Positions 1 through 6,439 are shown, counted from the first letter of the stretch. The stretch: 14,155 nt of DNA from Clostridiales bacterium (GCA_004556345.1 SFHQ01000038.1:1-14155); one strand, 5' to 3'. Notes: generated by a model not told the origin, from the letters alone. Program-made: numbers and translations.

Positions 1-45
1 TGCGCCGAAGATACTTGCCTGGAGACGGGCCGGAAAAATAGGTAA
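1..45 (+). other. Possible 3' end of an upstream plus-strand gene
   Basis: Two plus-strand frames are open from the window edge and stop just before the hairpin at 53-87. Frame 1 ends CLETGRKNR at TAA 43-45, and frame 3 ends YLPGDGPEK at TAG 39-41. Either could be the tail of a gene that uses this terminator. The stretch is too short to choose a frame or name a product. Confidence 0.25.
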
Positions 46-52
46 CGCCAAC

Positions 53-87
53 ACAAAAGAGACAACCACTTCGGTTGTCTCTTTTGT
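53..87. terminator. Bidirectional intrinsic terminator downstream of spoIIR
   Basis: This is a perfect 15-base-pair inverted repeat: the arms at 53-67 and 73-87 flank the five-base loop ACTTC. The arms begin and end in A/T runs (ACAAAAG and CTTTTGT), so a U-rich tail follows the stem in both directions. It lies 23 bases past the spoIIR stop on the minus strand and would also end any plus-strand gene entering from the left. Confidence 0.85.
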
Positions 88-109
88 TCTATCCGGAAAG
101 CATCCAGCG

Positions 110-736
110 TTACCCTTCCATCAGACGATGCTTCAAGCTCTGCCAAAGCTCCAGCGCCTTGAAGCGGAAGACATAACTGGTCTCCTCCTCTTGCAGGAGA
201 GAAATTTGCCCCGGCGTGAGCGTGCTGGCCTCTAAGGCCCGTTCGGAGACGGCGGGCAGGCAGAGATTGGGAAAGACCACGCACCACCAGTTGTGCCCCT
301 CTGCCGCCCCGATCAGGACCCGAAGGGCCAGATAGTTTCCGGCGGGCAGAGAGATGCCCTGATACTGTCGGGTAGGAAACCAGGTCTGCTCCAAACGCAC
401 CTCGACCCGATCATCATGCCCTTGGGCTGAGATCTCTTGGGCGGCAGTCTGGGCGATGTCGTCCAGATGCTGATTGAGCAGCACCGCCGCGGCCTGGGGC
501 TCTGTTTCTCCCGCGAGCAGGGCGCTTGTTGTTTCCAGAACCCGGTCCCGGACCTCTAATTTCAGGGCTTGGTCCTCTTCACTGTCTGAATTGGCTAATA
601 CATGCAGTCGAATGACTTGGGATGCCAGCCGCACTTGGGTGGCCTCTGCCCACAGGGCCGTGCAGACTAAGCAGGCCACGAACAGCGCCAGCACACGCCG
701 CCAGGGAACGTCTCGTAATACTCTCGTTAAACGCAT
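110..736 (-). CDS. spoIIR: Stage II sporulation protein R (SpoIIR)
   Basis: SpoIIR is the forespore-made secreted signal that triggers SpoIIGA to process pro-sigma-E in the mother cell. The 208-residue product has an N-terminal hydrophobic segment at about residues 14-29 that fits export. It then carries the family blocks IRLHVLANSDSEEDQALK (42-59) and LPAGNYLALRVLIGAAEGHN (130-149), followed by WWCVVFPNLC. Length is normal for the family. I prefer the ATG at 736: GGACGGTG ends five bases upstream, like the 3' half of an extended ribosome site. A GTG at 751 would add MDGVF but lies inside a hairpin stem and has no good ribosome site. The gene lies 71 bases after ispE, with its own sigma-F-like promoter in the gap, and ends at a strong terminator. 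Family identity is secure; the exact start is less so. Confidence 0.92.
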   Translation of the reverse strand: MRLTRVLRDVPWRRVLALFVACLVCTALWAEATQVRLASQVIRLHVLANSDSEEDQALKLEVRDRVLETTSALLAGETEPQAAAVLLNQHLDDIAQTAAQEISAQGHDDRVEVRLEQTWFPTRQYQGISLPAGNYLALRVLIGAAEGHNWWCVVFPNLCLPAVSERALEASTLTPGQISLLQEEETSYVFRFKALELWQSLKHRLMEG

Positions 737-796
737 AAAAACACCGTCCACTTTCTAAGTACAAGGATCTGTACAGAAAGTATGGACGGTATTTTT
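737..796 (-). terminator. Long hairpin between ispE and spoIIR (terminator or translation block)
   Basis: Read on the minus strand, AAAAATACCGTCCA (796-783) pairs with TGGACGGTGTTTTT (750-737) through one G-U. CTTTCT (780-775) then pairs with AGAAAG (756-751), and GTAC (774-771) with GTAC (762-759). This gives about 24 pairs with two small bulges. The 3' arm ends in TTTTT and is followed at once by the spoIIR ATG. Read-through RNA from ispE would contain both arms and could terminate or bury the spoIIR ribosome site. RNA started at the sigma-F-like promoter would begin near 771 and lack the 5' arm. The pairing is seen directly; the function is inferred. Confidence 0.7.
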
Positions 797-807
797 GGTG
801 TTTATAC
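778..807 (-). promoter_or_regulatory. Sigma-F-like (forespore) promoter of spoIIR
   Basis: On the minus strand, GTATA (807-803) is followed by a 15-base spacer and GTCCATACTT (787-778). The Bacillus sigma-F consensus is GywTA-N15-GgnrAnAnTw. The -35 matches, the spacing is exact, and the -10 matches at G1, A5, A7, T9 and T10. The -35 starts one base past the ispE stop codon. Transcription should start near 771. spoIIR is the classic early sigma-F target, which supports the call. Confidence 0.65.
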
Positions 808-1698
808 CTAGGTTTCCCGCAGAGCGGGGAGGGGGCCGCTGAGAGGTTCCGTCAGGAAGACTTCCTCGTAATCCTCCCGCAGGAGTGCCACGGCGGATTC
901 TGCCAGGGCTTTCTCGCGGAACACGCCGAAAACAGTGGGGCCGCTGCCGCTCATGGCGGCGCCCAGGGCACCGGCGGTGAGGAGCGCAGTCTTGATGCTT
1001 TCGATCTCCCGCTGCTGGGTGGGGAGCAGGACGCCCTCGAAGACGTTGAACATCCGCCGGGTGACCTCCACCAGGTCCCCAGCCTCCAGCGCCAGCAGGA
1101 TGCCCTTGGTGTCGGGCCGCAGGCGGCGCTTCCCCCTGTCCCAGGCCCGGAAGAGGGCTGGGGTGGAGATGGAAAACCGGGGCTTGCAGAGCACGATCCA
1201 ACAGGGCGGCAGGGGTGAGAGAGGGGTCAGTGCCTCCCCCCGGCCTCCCGCCAGGGCGGTGGTGCCCAGGACACAGTAGGGGACATCGGAGCCGACTTCC
1301 TCGCCGATCTTCGCCAGCGCCTGGGGAGATAAGCCTGCGTCGGTCAGCTCGTTCAGCCCACGCAGGACAGCGGCGGCGTCGCTGCTGCCGCCAGCGGTGC
1401 CGGCGCAGACGGGGATGCGCTTCTCGATCGTAATCAGCAGGTCACGCCAGGTCTGGCCGGTGGCCTTGCGGAAGGCCAGGGCTGCGGCGACGGCCAGGTT
1501 ATCTTTGTCGTTGGGCAGGAATTGCAGACCCGACGAGGCCCGGACCCCTCCGGCAAAGCCCAGGTCCAGACGGATGGTGTCGCACAGAGAGACGGATTGC
1601 ATGACCATCTCCATCTCGTGGTAACCGTCGGGCCGGGCGCCTAGAATGTCCAGGGTCAAATTGATCTTCGCCGGGGCAGGCAGGGTGAGGGAAATCAC
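808..1698 (-). CDS. ispE: 4-diphosphocytidyl-2-C-methyl-D-erythritol kinase
   Basis: IspE phosphorylates CDP-methylerythritol with ATP in the cytosolic non-mevalonate (MEP) pathway to isoprenoid precursors. The 296-residue protein is full length. It shows the N-terminal PAKINL block with the likely catalytic Lys11, then DGYHE (24-28). The GHMP-kinase ATP loop PVCAGTAGGSSDAAA is at 96-110, the active-site aspartate in GSDVPYC at Asp138, and the C-terminal SGSGPTVFG at 250-258. The start is GTG, which overlaps the stop of the DUF1015 gene as GTGA, with GGAAG about five bases upstream; translational coupling is likely. It is the last gene of the apgM-DUF1015-ispE operon, followed by a hairpin that probably ends or silences read-through into spoIIR. 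Confidence 0.95.
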   Translation of the reverse strand: MISLTLPAPAKINLTLDILGARPDGYHEMEMVMQSVSLCDTIRLDLGFAGGVRASSGLQFLPNDKDNLAVAAALAFRKATGQTWRDLLITIEKRIPVCAGTAGGSSDAAAVLRGLNELTDAGLSPQALAKIGEEVGSDVPYCVLGTTALAGGRGEALTPLSPLPPCWIVLCKPRFSISTPALFRAWDRGKRRLRPDTKGILLALEAGDLVEVTRRMFNVFEGVLLPTQQREIESIKTALLTAGALGAAMSGSGPTVFGVFREKALAESAVALLREDYEEVFLTEPLSGPLPALRET

Positions 1699-2972
1699 TT
1701 GATCTTCCGGGCTTCCATATAGAAGCGCTTGTCGTGGGCCTCGCCCATGGAGAAGGTCTTCCGGGGCAGAGCGCCGTCAAAGATGACGGTGGGGAAGAGC
1801 TGGTCCTTGGTCATGGAAGGCAGCAGGAAGCCGATGCTGTCGGGCTGGCTGACCAGGCTCTCCACCACGTCCTCGCCGTGGATATAGTCGATCTTGCCGC
1901 CGTTTTCTTCCAGGTACTTGTCCAGGAAGGTTTGCAGGGTGCCGACTTCCAGCTGGGCAGTGGGGTTGGGGACGGTGACCACGCCCTTCTCGCCGCCGGG
2001 CAGAACGTAGGTGATCTGATGGCCCTCGCCCTCGCCGTAGTGGGCACCGGGGTAGGCGGCCAGGAAATCGGCCATGAGCTTCTTGGGGTCCACGCCGAAA
2101 AGCACGCGGTGGATGGCCTCGAACTCCAGGGAGTCGTCATACAGGTTCACCAGCTCCACCAGGGCGTAGCGGGCGGGATGGGTCAGCTGCTCCTCCGGGG
2201 AGAGGGTGGGCTTGAGCTCCTCCCAGCAGGCCTTGGCCGTGGCCAGGGAGTGGTTGCCGTCGCCCATGGCATAGACCAGGACGGGCTTGCCCTCGGCGTG
2301 ATAGGTCTCGGCAAAGCGCTGGGGATCGCCCAGGGCGGCCAGCTGGTCCTCGACCTTTTCCGCCTGCTTCTTGGACAGCAGGTGGGCGGCGATGCGGCCG
2401 CCGCGCTCCATGAGGGAGGTCATGTAGACGCCGGACATCTCCTTCTTGGCCTTGTCGGTGGCCAGGGGCTCGATGATCTCTTTTTGGGGGTCGTCGATGA
2501 GGACCATGATGTGGGGCAGCTCGATGGGGGCGTTGCGGCGGACCTTCATGCGGGGCGGGATGCGGGAGAGCACGGTGCCCTCGGTGGCGCGGATGGGGGT
2601 GCCGGAGCCCTTCTCATAGCTGTACTGCTCCAGGTCCAGCTTGCCCAGCAGGCCCAGGCGGGTCTTGCCGTTGGACAGCTTGCGCTCCAGCAGGAGCATG
2701 GCGTCCTCCAGTTCCTGAAGGCGGCCGTCGGCCAGGTACTGCTCCATGGTGTGGTTGATCTTCTGGATCTCCTGGTCCACGTTGTCGCTCTCCAGCTTGC
2801 TCTCAGGCAGGATCAGGCGCAGGGTGGAGGGGGCGTCGCCCACATATTTATCGACGCGCTCCCAGTATTCGGGCTGAGAGGTGTACTGGTCACAGGCCAC
2901 CACGGCCCACTTGGTCAGGCCGCACTCTCTGGGCAGGAGAATGTTGGCCGGGGAAAAAGCAGTTTTGCTCAT
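1695..2972 (-). CDS. DUF1015 family protein
   Basis: This 425-residue soluble protein belongs to the DUF1015 (COG4198) family, whose biochemical role is not established. Family blocks visible are ACDQYTSQPEYW near residues 26-37, RATEGTVLSRIPPR at 128-141, a glycine/histidine motif MGDGNHSLATAK at 236-247, and EAIHRVLFG at 285-293. There is no signal peptide or membrane segment. A clear GGAGG precedes the ATG by seven to eight bases. It sits 67 bases after the phosphoglycerate-mutase-like gene, with no terminator between them, and overlaps ispE. From memory, DUF1015 genes in Clostridia often lie near serine biosynthesis genes. That fits loosely with an upstream enzyme acting on phosphoglycerate or on a threonine-pathway substrate. 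Family assignment is firm; function is unknown. Confidence 0.9.
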   Translation of the reverse strand: MSKTAFSPANILLPRECGLTKWAVVACDQYTSQPEYWERVDKYVGDAPSTLRLILPESKLESDNVDQEIQKINHTMEQYLADGRLQELEDAMLLLERKLSNGKTRLGLLGKLDLEQYSYEKGSGTPIRATEGTVLSRIPPRMKVRRNAPIELPHIMVLIDDPQKEIIEPLATDKAKKEMSGVYMTSLMERGGRIAAHLLSKKQAEKVEDQLAALGDPQRFAETYHAEGKPVLVYAMGDGNHSLATAKACWEELKPTLSPEEQLTHPARYALVELVNLYDDSLEFEAIHRVLFGVDPKKLMADFLAAYPGAHYGEGEGHQITYVLPGGEKGVVTVPNPTAQLEVGTLQTFLDKYLEENGGKIDYIHGEDVVESLVSQPDSIGFLLPSMTKDQLFPTVIFDGALPRKTFSMGEAHDKRFYMEARKIK

Positions 2973-3002
2973 GTTGGTTTCCTCCGTTTGTCGTTGAGTG
3001 TT

Positions 3003-3030
3003 GTATCGCTAAGATACATGCAAAGCATGT
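3003..3030 (-). other. Two overlapping short hairpins in the apgM-DUF1015 gap
   Basis: ACATGC (3016-3021) can pair with GCATGT (3025-3030), and GTATC (3003-3007) with GATAC (3013-3017). The two stems share two bases, so only one can form fully. No T run follows, so this is not an intrinsic terminator. It could be an RNA processing or stability element, or chance. Confidence 0.3.
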
Positions 3031-3039
3031 TGCTGGGGG

Positions 3040-4278
3040 TTACAGCTGCTCAAAGAGCTTCCGCATCAGGACGGGGGCACCGGCCGCGTAGGCAGTGCCT
3101 TTCAGGCCGGATTCCTCGCAGTAGGGCAGGTTCAGACCCGTGTCCTTGCGGCTGTCGTACAGCAGGTAGGGGACAGGGTCGGCGTCGTGGCCGCGGGTGG
3201 CGGTCAGGGTCTTGTGGTCGGAGAGGATGAGCAGGCGGAAGTCCGTGCCCTCGTCGGCCAGGGCCTGGGTGATGGGGCCGACCACGCGGCTGTCCAGCCA
3301 CTCGATGGCCTGGAGCTTGCCGGGCAGGTCGCCGTTGTGGGTGCACTCGTCGGGGGCCTCCACGTGGACGGCGACGAAATCCTTGCCATTGTGCAGCTCG
3401 TCCAGGGCGGCGGCAACTTTGCCCTCGTAGTTGGTCTCCAGCTCGCCGGTGGCGCCCTCGACCTCGCGGATGTCCAGGCCGGACAGGCGGGCGATGCCGA
3501 AGCACAGGGGCACGGCGGAGATCACGGTGCCGGTCTTATGATACTTGTCCCAGAAGGAGTCCAGGGCCACGGCGCTGCCCTCGGCCCAGAACCACACGCC
3601 GTTGGCGGGGAGCTTGCCCTCGGCGCGGCGCTTCTCGTTGATGGGGTGGTGGTCCAGGACCTTGTGGGCCAGCTTCATGAGGTCCTTCAGCACCTCGGCG
3701 TTGTCGTTGCCGGAGGGCAGCAGGGGGCCGATGACCTCGCCCAGATGGTCGTGGGGCGGGATGAGTTTGATGCCCACGATGTTCGCGCCGGACTGCACCG
3801 CAATGTGCCGGAAGGAAGCGGCGGGATGCACGACCATGCCGGCCTTCTGGGCAGCGGCCTGGAATTCGGGGTCGTTGAACAGGTCCGTGACCAGCTGAAT
3901 GGACTGCTCGCCCTCGATGGAGCCGCCGGAGTGGGAGAGGATCTTCTTCTCTTCAAAGGGCAGGTCGCTGTCTTCCAAAGCGATCATGTTGCAGCGATAA
4001 GAAACGTCACCGGGCTGGAGCTGGATGCCGGTGGCGGCAGCTTCCAGGGGGGAGCGGCCGGTGTAGCACACGTTGGGGTCTGCGCCGAAAATGGACAGGA
4101 TGGCGGTGTCACTGCCGGCGGGCAGGCCGTCGGGGCAGTTGATGACGTTTCCCACCTCGCCCTTGGCGGCCAGGGCATCCATCACGGGAATGTTCGCGTG
4201 CTGGAGAGGGGTCTTGTTGTCCAGGGTGGGGACGGGGTTGTCTGCCATGCCGTCACCGATGATAAGGATATACTTCAT
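3040..4278 (-). CDS. apgM: Cofactor-independent phosphoglycerate mutase-like enzyme (ApgM type; possible alternative homoserine kinase)
   Basis: This 412-residue protein belongs to the alkaline-phosphatase superfamily, archaeal-type phosphoglycerate mutase group (COG3635). Visible metal and catalytic motifs are IIGDGMAD (6-13), GSDTAILSIFGADP (55-68, nucleophile Ser56), HVEAPDECTHNGD (305-317), LSDHK (352-356) and RGHDADPVPYL (362-372). ApgM interconverts 2- and 3-phosphoglycerate without 2,3-bisphosphoglycerate. A bacterial branch of about 400 residues has been proposed, from threonine-operon context, as an alternative homoserine kinase. Length and the HVEAPDE motif suggest this branch, but no threonine genes are visible here, so the substrate is open. 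The ribosome site AAAGGAG lies seven bases before the ATG. A sigma-A promoter lies about 90 bases upstream, and CCTGTC (4314-4319) and GACAGG (4339-4344) could form a hairpin in the leader. It is the first gene of the operon. Confidence 0.88.
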   Translation of the reverse strand: MKYILIIGDGMADNPVPTLDNKTPLQHANIPVMDALAAKGEVGNVINCPDGLPAGSDTAILSIFGADPNVCYTGRSPLEAAATGIQLQPGDVSYRCNMIALEDSDLPFEEKKILSHSGGSIEGEQSIQLVTDLFNDPEFQAAAQKAGMVVHPAASFRHIAVQSGANIVGIKLIPPHDHLGEVIGPLLPSGNDNAEVLKDLMKLAHKVLDHHPINEKRRAEGKLPANGVWFWAEGSAVALDSFWDKYHKTGTVISAVPLCFGIARLSGLDIREVEGATGELETNYEGKVAAALDELHNGKDFVAVHVEAPDECTHNGDLPGKLQAIEWLDSRVVGPITQALADEGTDFRLLILSDHKTLTATRGHDADPVPYLLYDSRKDTGLNLPYCEESGLKGTAYAAGAPVLMRKLFEQL

Positions 4279-4367
4279 GGGATCTCCTTTCCGGAATGGG
4301 GGTTATGTTTGCGCCTGTCAGCGGCCCACGGGACGGGGGACAGGGAAAAAGCTTTGAGAACCACTCT

Positions 4368-4396
4368 ATTATAATGCGGAATGGGCCGGGCCGCAA
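4368..4396 (-). promoter_or_regulatory. Sigma-A promoter of the apgM operon
   Basis: On the minus strand, TTGCGG (4396-4391), a 17-base spacer and a perfect TATAAT (4373-4368). A dyad TGCGG-N11-CCGCA (4375-4395 on plus) covers the -35 and spacer. The same promoter and dyad occur upstream of hemW. Confidence 0.8.
4375..4395. promoter_or_regulatory. Operator-like dyad TGCGG-N11-CCGCA, apgM promoter
   Basis: Five-base arms separated by 11 bases lie between the -10 and -35 of the minus-strand promoter and include most of the -35. Arm sequence, spacing and position relative to the promoter are identical at 9201-9221. It may be a repressor site or simply part of a preferred promoter form. No regulator is identified. 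Confidence 0.4.
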
Positions 4397-4411
4397 GAGC
4401 AGAACGAAAAG

Positions 4412-4440
4412 TTGCGGCAGGTTTCCGCCCATGCTATACT
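4412..4440 (+). promoter_or_regulatory. Divergent plus-strand promoter upstream of the repeat element
   Basis: TTGCGG (4412-4417), a 17-base spacer and TATACT (4435-4440). It lies in the same register as the SLH promoter at 9238-9266 relative to a shared upstream block. RNA from it would pass the ribosome site at 4462, the mini-ORF at 4478 and the inverted-repeat element. It may be the only visible promoter for the exported-protein operon at 4840. Confidence 0.6.
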
Positions 4441-4477
4441 GATCCCATATTTTTTGAAAAGAAGGAGGGGGATCATA

Positions 4478-4492
4478 GTGGGAGAAAAATAA
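4478..4492 (+). other. Four-codon GTG mini-ORF behind a strong ribosome site
   Basis: AAGGAGG (4462-4468) lies nine bases before GTG GGA GAA AAA TAA. The site is as good as those of real genes here, but the frame closes at once. It could be a leader peptide, or the scar of a gene whose body was lost or replaced. The GTG is exactly 114 bases from the start of the shared promoter block, as the ATG of the SLH gene is at 9304. Confidence 0.3.
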
Positions 4493-4611
4493 ATTTTGGA
4501 AAAATTCAAAATTTTTTCGGAAAAGGTGTCACAAATCGGGGGTCTGGAACGTTATATAGGGTAGAAGGGGTTGGTGTGCGAAGGTGGAGACCGATTCCGC
4601 GCGGCAGGTCA
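4493..4611. other. Unexplained stretch between mini-ORF and repeat element
   Basis: The first part is unusually AT-rich for this window, with a weak hairpin GAAAAATT (4499-4506) with AATTTTTTC (4510-4518). The rest is G-rich on the plus strand. In the frame of the mini-ORF, 23 codons after its stop read like protein (FSEKVSQIGGLERYIG) before TAG at 4562-4564. That could be a coding remnant or chance. No complete gene, RNA gene or terminator is recognised. Confidence 0.3.
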
Positions 4612-4768
4612 CCCTCATCCGACCCGGCTCACGCCGGCCCACCTTCCCCCCAGGGGAAGGCTTTGGATGGTACCATATATCATAGAAAGGTACAACATAT
4701 AAAGTTTATGCTGCATCAACATAGCCTTCCCCTAGGGGGAAGGTGGCCGCGAAGCGGACGGATGAGGG
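4612..4768. mobile_element. MITE-like inverted-repeat element with hairpin ends
   Basis: The left end (4612-4662) and right end (4723-4768) are imperfect inverted copies. Both run from CCCTCATCCG at the outer tip to CACCTTCCCC and GGGGAAGGCT inside. Each end carries two small hairpins. Left are CCGGC/GCCGG (4624-4637) and CCTTCCCC/GGGGAAGG (4642-4660). Right are CCTTCCCC/GGGGAAGG (4725-4743) and CCGC/GCGG (4747-4757). About 60 AT-rich bases lie between. There is no ORF of its own and no clear target-site duplication. Size and structure fit a non-autonomous element. I recall similar CCTTCCCC-type repeats scattered in Oscillospiraceae genomes, but have not checked. Confidence 0.7.
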
Positions 4769-4839
4769 CTACGTCCCGCAAGCAATCCGTAGTGTACTAA
4801 CGCACCCACCTAAGATTTAGAAGCAAAGGAGGCCCCGCC

Positions 4840-5373
4840 ATGAAACACCCCCGCATCGTTTTTCCACTCGCCCTCGCCGCCGCCATCCTCCTCGGCAGCT
4901 TCCTCGGCGCCCACCACAGCACCCGCGCGGAGCAAACCCGCCGGGAGGCCGTTGCCCAGCAGCACATCGATGCGGCCCAGTTCTGCCAGCAGCTGGCGGA
5001 AGCCATCGTCCAGGGTGAGCAGGACAGTCTGCTGGCGCAGTACTACGGCCTGGACGGCATGCCGGAGGACACCCGCGCCCAGCTGAAGGAACGCCTGTCC
5101 CTGCTGGACATGCTACCGCTGGTGTACCAAGGCTGTGAGGAAGCCGGTGGGGAGCGGGAGATCTCAGAGACAGAGTTTTGGAAGGACTTTGCCCTGCACT
5201 TTCAGGTGACGGACGCCCTGCCCCAGGCTGCCAGGGAGAAACTGCCTGTCTATTTGGTCTCCGGGATCGAAGCGTCGGGGAGCCTAGTCCTCACCCTGAC
5301 CCTCTGCAAGACGGCAGGGAGCAGCTGGACCTACCAGTTAGTTTCCGTGAACACGGCTCCTTACTCGATTTGA
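4840..5373 (+). CDS. Exported or membrane-anchored protein of unknown function
   Basis: This 177-residue protein is not one I recognise. Residues 7-23 are a hydrophobic segment after a basic start (MKHPR), so it is a signal peptide or membrane anchor with the rest outside the membrane. No lipobox is seen. Residues about 33-105 are rich in Q, E, A and L and probably helical. Residues about 135-172 look like beta strands (YLVSGIEASGSLVLTLTLCK). Two cysteines (53 and 119) and a third at 156 could allow one disulfide. The start is secure: AAAGGAGG lies seven bases before the ATG. It is the first gene of a five-gene plus-strand run and begins 71 bases after the inverted-repeat element. No convincing promoter lies in those 71 bases, so transcription may come from 4412-4440. 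Confidence 0.8.
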   Translation: MKHPRIVFPLALAAAILLGSFLGAHHSTRAEQTRREAVAQQHIDAAQFCQQLAEAIVQGEQDSLLAQYYGLDGMPEDTRAQLKERLSLLDMLPLVYQGCEEAGGEREISETEFWKDFALHFQVTDALPQAAREKLPVYLVSGIEASGSLVLTLTLCKTAGSSWTYQLVSVNTAPYSI

Positions 5374-5428
5374 AGCACAACAAGACTGCTACCCACCCAA
5401 CCCCAACATTCTAAAAAGAGGTGATCCT

Positions 5429-5944
5429 ATGAACCGTAAAAACAAGATCCTGCTGACCCTCAGCATCCTCCTCCTGGCAGTGGTTGTGGCCCTGCTGTGG
5501 ACGGTCCAGAGCTTTTCCCTCAACGCCTCCGTTTGCAGCGCCCCGATCCCGGCAGAGACCACCGACCCACTGGAAGGGGAGGTAGCCCTCTCCGCCGTGC
5601 AGATGTACCCAACTTACCGAATTCCCATTACCTTTACCTCCGTGGAGGTCCGGGACACTGTGACCAAGGAGCCGCTGGAGCCTGGTCTGGTACTGTATGA
5701 CGAGGAACCGGTCCACCTCTTGATGGCGTCCTCTTGGGTGGGAACGCGGGAGGATTTTGAGAAGGAATTTTCCGAAGGCCCGCACCTGTCCGCCGAGGGC
5801 GGGAAGCTGACCAGCAAAAATATTGTCCTGGGGACTCTATGGAGCCATTGGCCAGAGTGGGACCATCCCACGGAATATGTCTTCCACTATAAGCTCTATG
5901 GGATCTTCCCCAAGACTGAGCATCTGGCCTACGATTGGGCATAG
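5429..5944 (+). CDS. Membrane-anchored extracytoplasmic protein of unknown function
   Basis: This 171-residue protein starts MNRKNK, followed by one hydrophobic segment at about residues 7-26, which suggests a signal anchor with the remainder outside. The soluble part has alternating polar and hydrophobic runs (TSVEVRDTVTKEPLEPGLVL) and an aromatic C-terminal part with several Trp and Tyr, probably a small beta-rich domain. No named family is recognised. AAGAGGTGAT lies just before the ATG, an extended ribosome site. The gap to the preceding gene is 55 bases, with no terminator or promoter seen, so it is probably co-transcribed. It is similar to its neighbours in size and layout but not obviously in sequence. 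Confidence 0.8.
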   Translation: MNRKNKILLTLSILLLAVVVALLWTVQSFSLNASVCSAPIPAETTDPLEGEVALSAVQMYPTYRIPITFTSVEVRDTVTKEPLEPGLVLYDEEPVHLLMASSWVGTREDFEKEFSEGPHLSAEGGKLTSKNIVLGTLWSHWPEWDHPTEYVFHYKLYGIFPKTEHLAYDWA

Positions 5945-5996
5945 GGAAAGGTTTATTGACCTTCCCAACAAACATAAAACAGAAAGGTGATGTACA

Positions 5997-6410
5997 ATGA
6001 AACGACTGCTATGGGTATGGTTGATGCTGTTGCTTCTGCTGTCGCTCTCCGCTTGCGGCGGAAAGCTGGCGGATGGGATGCAGGTGGAGATCGCGGAGGG
6101 AAGTTCCGGGTACTCTACCGAGGACATTCAGGCGGCGGTGGATGTTGTGGAGAAGAAATTCAAACGGGATTTCTCCGGCTGCACCATGACTGCGCTGCGC
6201 TATGCGCCGCACTCCGGGAAAGAGGGGAACGAAGCGTGGGCCGAGCAGTATGACGCAGAGGAAGCAATGGTTCTCTACTCTGATTTTGATGTAGACAGCT
6301 CCGGGGGCGATGGCAGCCTGAACCCGAATAGCACCTATACAGATTGGAGCTGGGTCTTGGTGAGAGAGAACGGCGGAGCGTGGAAAATTGCGACTTGGGG
6401 AATGGGATAA
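5997..6410 (+). CDS. Small lipoprotein, possibly DUF4829-like
   Basis: This 137-residue protein has a textbook lipoprotein signal: a basic start (MKRLLW), a leucine-rich core and a lipobox LSAC with the lipidated cysteine at residue 20, followed by GGK. The mature part has a helix-like stretch YSTEDIQAAVDVVEKKFK (about 41-58), an acidic middle, and a C-terminal WSWVLVRENGGAWKIATWGMG. That ending resembles the last strands of small cone-shaped (NTF2-like) folds, where a W-K-I-x-x-W-G end is common. DUF4829-type lipoproteins of Clostridia look like this, but I assign it only tentatively. AGAAAGGTGATG precedes the ATG. Gaps are 52 bases upstream and 29 downstream, within the exported-protein operon. 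Confidence 0.82.
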   Translation: MKRLLWVWLMLLLLLSLSACGGKLADGMQVEIAEGSSGYSTEDIQAAVDVVEKKFKRDFSGCTMTALRYAPHSGKEGNEAWAEQYDAEEAMVLYSDFDVDSSGGDGSLNPNSTYTDWSWVLVRENGGAWKIATWGMG

Positions 6411-6439
6411 AAAAGGCCGAAGTGGAAGGAGGGAAAACC

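Noticed and set aside
1734..3230. Long plus-strand frame (498 codons) opposite the DUF1015 gene
   Set aside because: Antisense shadow: GC-rich codon bias of DUF1015 keeps the frame open. The product is a Val/Gly/Leu/His/Gln-rich composition with no domain.
3187..4374. Long plus-strand frame (395 codons) opposite apgM
   Set aside because: Same artefact. Low-complexity G/V/L/H/Q product, while the minus-strand frame has clear family motifs.
4612..4768. CRISPR array or tRNA in the palindromic region
   Set aside because: There is only one inverted pair of ends, no regularly spaced direct repeats, and no cloverleaf with T-loop sequence.
4381..4800. 139-codon plus-strand frame across the intergenic region
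   Set aside because: It runs through two promoters and both ends of the inverted-repeat element and has no ribosome site at its start.
4700..4839. Separate promoter directly before the 4840 operon
   Set aside because: AT-rich boxes such as TATAAA at 4698 and TAAGAT at 4812 have no acceptable -35 at 16-18 bases.
6344..6439. Upstream start for the 6440 gene
   Set aside because: It would overlap the lipoprotein gene, lacks a ribosome site, and puts charged residues ahead of the membrane segment. ATG 6440 has GGAAGGAGG.
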